DNA from: DATEDA01 sp050741515
Lineage (GTDB): Bacteria; Pseudomonadota; Gammaproteobacteria; Burkholderiales; SG8-39
Length of the DNA stretch: 64,000 bases
Assembly (NCBI GenBank): GCA_050741515.1
Contig: JBOIFD010000414.1
Location: forward strand, 21,921-85,920
Reading direction: 5' to 3'
Positions 61,013 through 64,000 of this stretch are shown piece after piece. How positions within the stretch are numbered: position 1 is the stretch's first letter; every line of letters starts with the position of its first letter. The position numbers and the translations under genes are program-made. Under the pieces are notes generated by a model. It saw only the letters and a list, made by a program, of their open reading frames with translations. It searched no databases and had not been told where the DNA came from.

Positions 61013-62998
61013 CTACTCCCCCCTGCCAGAGAACGACAGCAGGTCGCCGATCTGCTCGTCGAGCTTGAGCAGGTCGCGCCGGATCGCGGCGTGGCTGCGT
61101 TCGGCGCGCGCCTGGGCGATTCGAATCAGCTGGCGGAGCACCGCCTGCGGGGCCCCGCCTCGTGCCAGCCGCCGCGCGAGCCCGCGCAGCAGGCGGCCGA
61201 GATACACGCGGCTCAGCTCGTCCTCGACCGAAACGATCGCCTCGAAGCTCCCGGCATCCCCCTGCCGCCCGCCGCGGCCGAAGAGCTGGCGGTCGATCCG
61301 GCGCGACTCGTGCAGCTCCGTCGCGATGACGTGGAGTCCGCCCAGGGGCTCGACGCCCTTCCCCAGACGGATATCGGTGCCGCGGCCCGCCATGTTCGTG
61401 GCGACCGTGACCCTTCCGCGCTGTCCCGCCTGGGCCACGATCTCCGCCTCCTGCTTGTCCTGGCGGGCGTTGAGAAGCTGGTGCTCGACCCCGGCTTCGG
61501 TGAGCAAGCGGCTCAGTTCGTCCGATGCGCCGACCGACCGGGTTCCCACCAGCACCGGCCGTCCCGCTGCCGCCAGCTCGCGGACCCGGGCCACGGTGGC
61601 GCGCCACTTCTCGTCGGGCGTGGCATACACGCGCTCCCCCAGATCCCGCCGCTGGATCGGACGGTTCGTCGGCACCTTCACGACCGGCAACCGGTAGGCG
61701 GACCATAGCTCCGGGGCGATCTCCTGGGCGGTGCCGGTCATGCCGGCGAGCCGGAGATAGCGGCGGAAGAACCGCTGGTAGGTCATCCGCGCGATCGAGG
61801 TCTGCTGGCCGGTGAGCGGGCAGCCGGCCTTGGCCTCGACCATCTGGTGCAGCCCCTGCTCCCACGAGCGGTCGGGCAGGATCCGCCCGGTGTACTCGTC
61901 GATGATCTGGACCTTGTCGTCGCGAACGAGATAGTGCGTGTCGCGCTTGAAGACGTGGGTCGCGACGAGCGCCTGCTTGACGAGCTCCTCGCGCCGGCGC
62001 GTGCCGCGGAACATGGCCGGCAGCATCTCGGCCCACCCCGCGAGCTTCTGTTTCGCCTCCGCCGTGAGCCGCACCTGCCGCTCGCCCCCCTCGACCACGA
62101 AGTCCTCGGTCGGCTTGAGCCGGGCGGCCACAGCGAGCGCCGCCTCGTACATCGACCGCTCCGGGGCCTGGTCCGACCGTGCCGAGAGAATGAGCGGTGT
62201 GCGCGCCTCGTCGCAGAGCACGCTGTCCGCCTCGTCGACGATGGCGAAGAAGAGCCCCCGCAGGACGAGCCGGCTCGCGCGGTTCTCGCCCCCCGCGAGC
62301 CGCTCGATCGCGAGCTGGATGCGGTTCACCTGGGAGCCGACCGCGGTCCGGTCGCGCAGATAGTCGAACGTGAGCTCCTTGTTGGTGCAGTAGGTGATGT
62401 CGCACGCGTACGCCGCCCGCCGTGCGGCGGGCTCCTTGCCGTTCACGATCACGCCGACCGACAGCCCCAGCATCCGGTAGACCGGTCCCATCAGCTCGGC
62501 GTCCCGGGCCGTGAGGTAGTCGTTGACGGTGATCACGTGGACCGGCAGGCCGGCGAGCGCAGCCGTGCACGCCGGGAGGGTCGCGGTGAGGGTCTTGCCC
62601 TCCCCCGTCTCCATCTCCGCGACCATGCCATTCAGGAGGATCCAGCCGCCCCGGAGCTGCGAATCGAAGTGGCGCATCCCGAGCGTCCGCCCGGCCACTT
62701 CGCGCACCAGCGCGAAGCTCTGCGCGACGACCGGCTCGGTGAAGCCGTCGCGACGGAGGACGAGCCGCAGCTCGGCGGCGGCGCGCTTGATGCCGGCGTC
62801 GCTGAGCCGCTCCGCTTCCGCGGCGTAGCGACGCGCCGCCTCGGCGATTCCGCTGGCCAGTACGCGCCGAGCGTGAAGCCGCCGGGCGACCGGCCCGGCG
62901 AGCCGGTCGGCGATTCGGTCGAGCAGCCCCGGACGCTCGACGGCCTGCTCCGGATACGCCGCGGTCGGCGCGAGCGCCGGAAGCGCGAGCTCAGACAT
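61013..62998 (-). CDS. Short SecA-like accessory translocase ATPase
   Basis: A 661-residue SecA homologue, against roughly 900 for housekeeping SecA. It has Walker A at about 130-137 (EMETGEGKTLTATLPA), then VNDYLTARDAELMGPVYRML. The preprotein-binding region includes FDYLRDRTAV, with Walker B in IVDEADSVLCDEARTPLILS. Further motifs are GMTGTAQEIAPELW, NMAGRGTDIRLG and RQLFGRGGRQGD. The chain ends soon after the second motor domain. The helical wing, most of the scaffold C-terminus and the SecB/zinc tail are therefore missing or much reduced. It overlaps the upstream membrane HlyD-like gene by 8 nt, so the two are translationally coupled. Confidence 0.88.
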   Translation of the reverse strand: MSELALPALAPTAAYPEQAVERPGLLDRIADRLAGPVARRLHARRVLASGIAEAARRYAAEAERLSDAGIKRAAAELRLVLRRDGFTEPVVAQSFALVREVAGRTLGMRHFDSQLRGGWILLNGMVAEMETGEGKTLTATLPACTAALAGLPVHVITVNDYLTARDAELMGPVYRMLGLSVGVIVNGKEPAARRAAYACDITYCTNKELTFDYLRDRTAVGSQVNRIQLAIERLAGGENRASRLVLRGLFFAIVDEADSVLCDEARTPLILSARSDQAPERSMYEAALAVAARLKPTEDFVVEGGERQVRLTAEAKQKLAGWAEMLPAMFRGTRRREELVKQALVATHVFKRDTHYLVRDDKVQIIDEYTGRILPDRSWEQGLHQMVEAKAGCPLTGQQTSIARMTYQRFFRRYLRLAGMTGTAQEIAPELWSAYRLPVVKVPTNRPIQRRDLGERVYATPDEKWRATVARVRELAAAGRPVLVGTRSVGASDELSRLLTEAGVEHQLLNARQDKQEAEIVAQAGQRGRVTVATNMAGRGTDIRLGKGVEPLGGLHVIATELHESRRIDRQLFGRGGRQGDAGSFEAIVSVEDELSRVYLGRLLRGLARRLARGGAPQAVLRQLIRIAQARAERSHAAIRRDLLKLDEQIGDLLSFSGRGE

Positions 62999-64000
62999 TG
63001 AACCGCGACAGGAACAGCTGTCTCGCCCGCCGATACCACTGGAAGCCAAGCGGCTCCCAGCCGTGGTCGAAGCGCACGTACGCGCGGCCGCCCACGTGCA
63101 GTTGGCGACCCTCGGTGGGCAGCGCGATGTCCACCTGGAAGTATTTCTGCAGCGTCTTGCGGCCGTCGCGGTCGCTCGGGTCCACGGCGGCATGCCCGCC
63201 GCCCTGCGTGCCGAGTGCGGCGCTCGGCAGCTGATCGCTCGCCGAGGGCACGACCCGCTTGAGCGAGCTCTTGACCGGAACGTCGATGTGCTCCACGAGC
63301 CGGACGTCCACGCGCCGCGTCGAGTTGCGGACGAGATCGATGTCCTGCTGCGACACGATCGCCCGCACGATGATCGCGTCGACGTTGACGACGTGCGCGA
63401 GCAGCTCGCCCTTCTTGACGAAGCGCCCGGGCATGTCCGGCGCCCTGGGCATGACGAACTCGCCTTCCGCCCTGGCCTTGATCGTGAGCTCGCCCGCGCG
63501 TTCGCGCGCGCGCTCGAGGTTCTGCAGCGCGAATCGGCGCTCCTCCTCGACCATCTCGGCCTTCACCCGGTCGCCCCCGGCGTGCGAGCGATGGCGCGCA
63601 TCGAGCTCCACCACCCGCGCCTCGAGCACCTTCAGCTCGGTCGCGAGCTCGATGTCGCTCGTTTCGATCAGCGGCTGGCCGGGCTTGACCCAGTCGCCGG
63701 GCTTCGCGACGATGCGGTTGACGAACCCGTCCGAGCCCGCCCGCGCGAAACCCTCCTCGGGCAGCCATACCACGCCCTCCGCGGTGCTTCGCATCGGCAG
63801 CGGCACGGCGAAGAAGAGGCCGGCCGCTCCCACCGCGACCAGCGTGCTCGCCACCATCGCGCGGCCCCGCACCCGGCGCAGCTTGGGGTCATTGACGATG
63901 TAGTTGATGATCTTGCCGGCCGGCAGCACCAGCCACGAGAACGCGGTGAAGCCCGCGAACACGATCCCCAGCAGCAGCGACTGCTCGCCGAGGAAGACCA
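62991..64000 (-). CDS. Membrane-anchored HlyD-like protein, C-terminal part (cut by window edge)
   Basis: The open frame runs off the right edge; about 336 C-terminal residues are visible. They begin with hydrophobic segments (FAGFTAFSWLVLPAGKIINY and STLVAVGAAGLFFAVPLPM). A biotin/lipoyl-like motif follows (GFVNRIVAKPGDWVKPGQPL), then a coiled coil rich in Glu/Arg, a second lipoyl half and a beta domain with HVGGRAYVRFDHGWEPLG. Proteins of this layout commonly carry an M50-type peptidase region in the membrane part before this point; that part is outside the window, so M50 is inference. It is coupled to the SecA-like gene. Confidence 0.75.
   Translation of the reverse strand, partial: VFLGEQSLLLGIVFAGFTAFSWLVLPAGKIINYIVNDPKLRRVRGRAMVASTLVAVGAAGLFFAVPLPMRSTAEGVVWLPEEGFARAGSDGFVNRIVAKPGDWVKPGQPLIETSDIELATELKVLEARVVELDARHRSHAGGDRVKAEMVEEERRFALQNLERARERAGELTIKARAEGEFVMPRAPDMPGRFVKKGELLAHVVNVDAIIVRAIVSQQDIDLVRNSTRRVDVRLVEHIDVPVKSSLKRVVPSASDQLPSAALGTQGGGHAAVDPSDRDGRKTLQKYFQVDIALPTEGRQLHVGGRAYVRFDHGWEPLGFQWYRRARQLFLSRFNV

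Overview
The window is a gene-dense, strongly GC-rich stretch of bacterial chromosome. Its gene content and order point to a betaproteobacterium. The dapC-dapD-pilU-dapE block, the smc-zipA-ligA order, the rpsB-to-rnhB envelope superoperon, the smpB/ratA/rnfH neighbourhood and small families such as DUF4124 and DUF4936 all fit that group. I found no tRNA, rRNA, CRISPR array, prophage or insertion sequence. Nearly all genes are complete. The two genes cut by the window edges are dapE (left) and a membrane HlyD/M50-like gene (right).

Layout. 1-3.5 kb (minus): lysine/diaminopimelate genes dapC, dapD and dapE with the pilus retraction ATPase pilU. 3.7-13.2 kb (plus): smc, zipA, ligA, galU, then a tight hpt-mtnP-def group. 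13.2-16.6 kb (minus): map and glnD. 16.7-32.0 kb (plus): rpsB-tsf-pyrH-frr-uppS-cdsA-dxr-rseP-bamA-skp-lpxD-fabZ-lpxA-lpxB-rnhB and a SpoU-type RNA methyltransferase, covering translation, outer-membrane assembly and lipid A. 32.05-38.76 kb (plus): a compact seven-gene fatty-acid cluster. 38.7-42.0 kb: ppsR (minus) and ppsA (plus). 42-43.8 kb: smpB, ratA, rnfH and a DUF4124 gene. 43.9-47.9 kb (plus): guaB-guaA-tadA and an L,D-transpeptidase. 47.9-52.4 kb (minus): an aldolase-dehydrogenase fusion, mtnA and a transglutaminase-like lipoprotein. 52.4-55 kb: GNAT, NRDE, DUF4936 and ygfZ. 55-59.4 kb (plus): mltG-tmk-holB-pilZ-tatD and an ankyrin protein. 59.5-64 kb: a DUF1178 gene, a periplasmic adaptor, a shortened SecA-like ATPase and a partial membrane HlyD-like protein.

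Three systems stand out. (1) The 32.05-38.76 kb cluster encodes an apparently self-contained second type II fatty-acid synthase: enoyl reductase with Y-x6-K, ketoreductase with Y-x3-K, AcpXL-like carrier protein, tandem hot-dog dehydratase, and two ketosynthases. It ends in one ORF fusing a holo-ACP synthase domain to an LpxL-type lipid A acyltransferase domain. It lies directly after the lipid A genes and resembles the rhizobial acpXL-lpxXL locus for very-long-chain lipid A acyl groups, but with reductases and carrier-protein activation built in. (2) mtnP (with a 6-oxopurine-type Asn) next to hpt, plus mtnA beside a class II aldolase-SDR fusion, suggests methylthioinosine salvage ending in an aldolase shunt. 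(3) The right edge holds a SecA-like motor without the usual C-terminal region, overlapping a membrane HlyD-like protein and facing a second periplasmic adaptor. This is a candidate export system whose other half is outside the window.

Short AT-rich patches interrupt the GC-rich background: inside smc (with a 9-bp inverted repeat), at the tmk/holB junction, at the ankyrin gene start, and as three exact 10-bp repeats near 59.48 kb.
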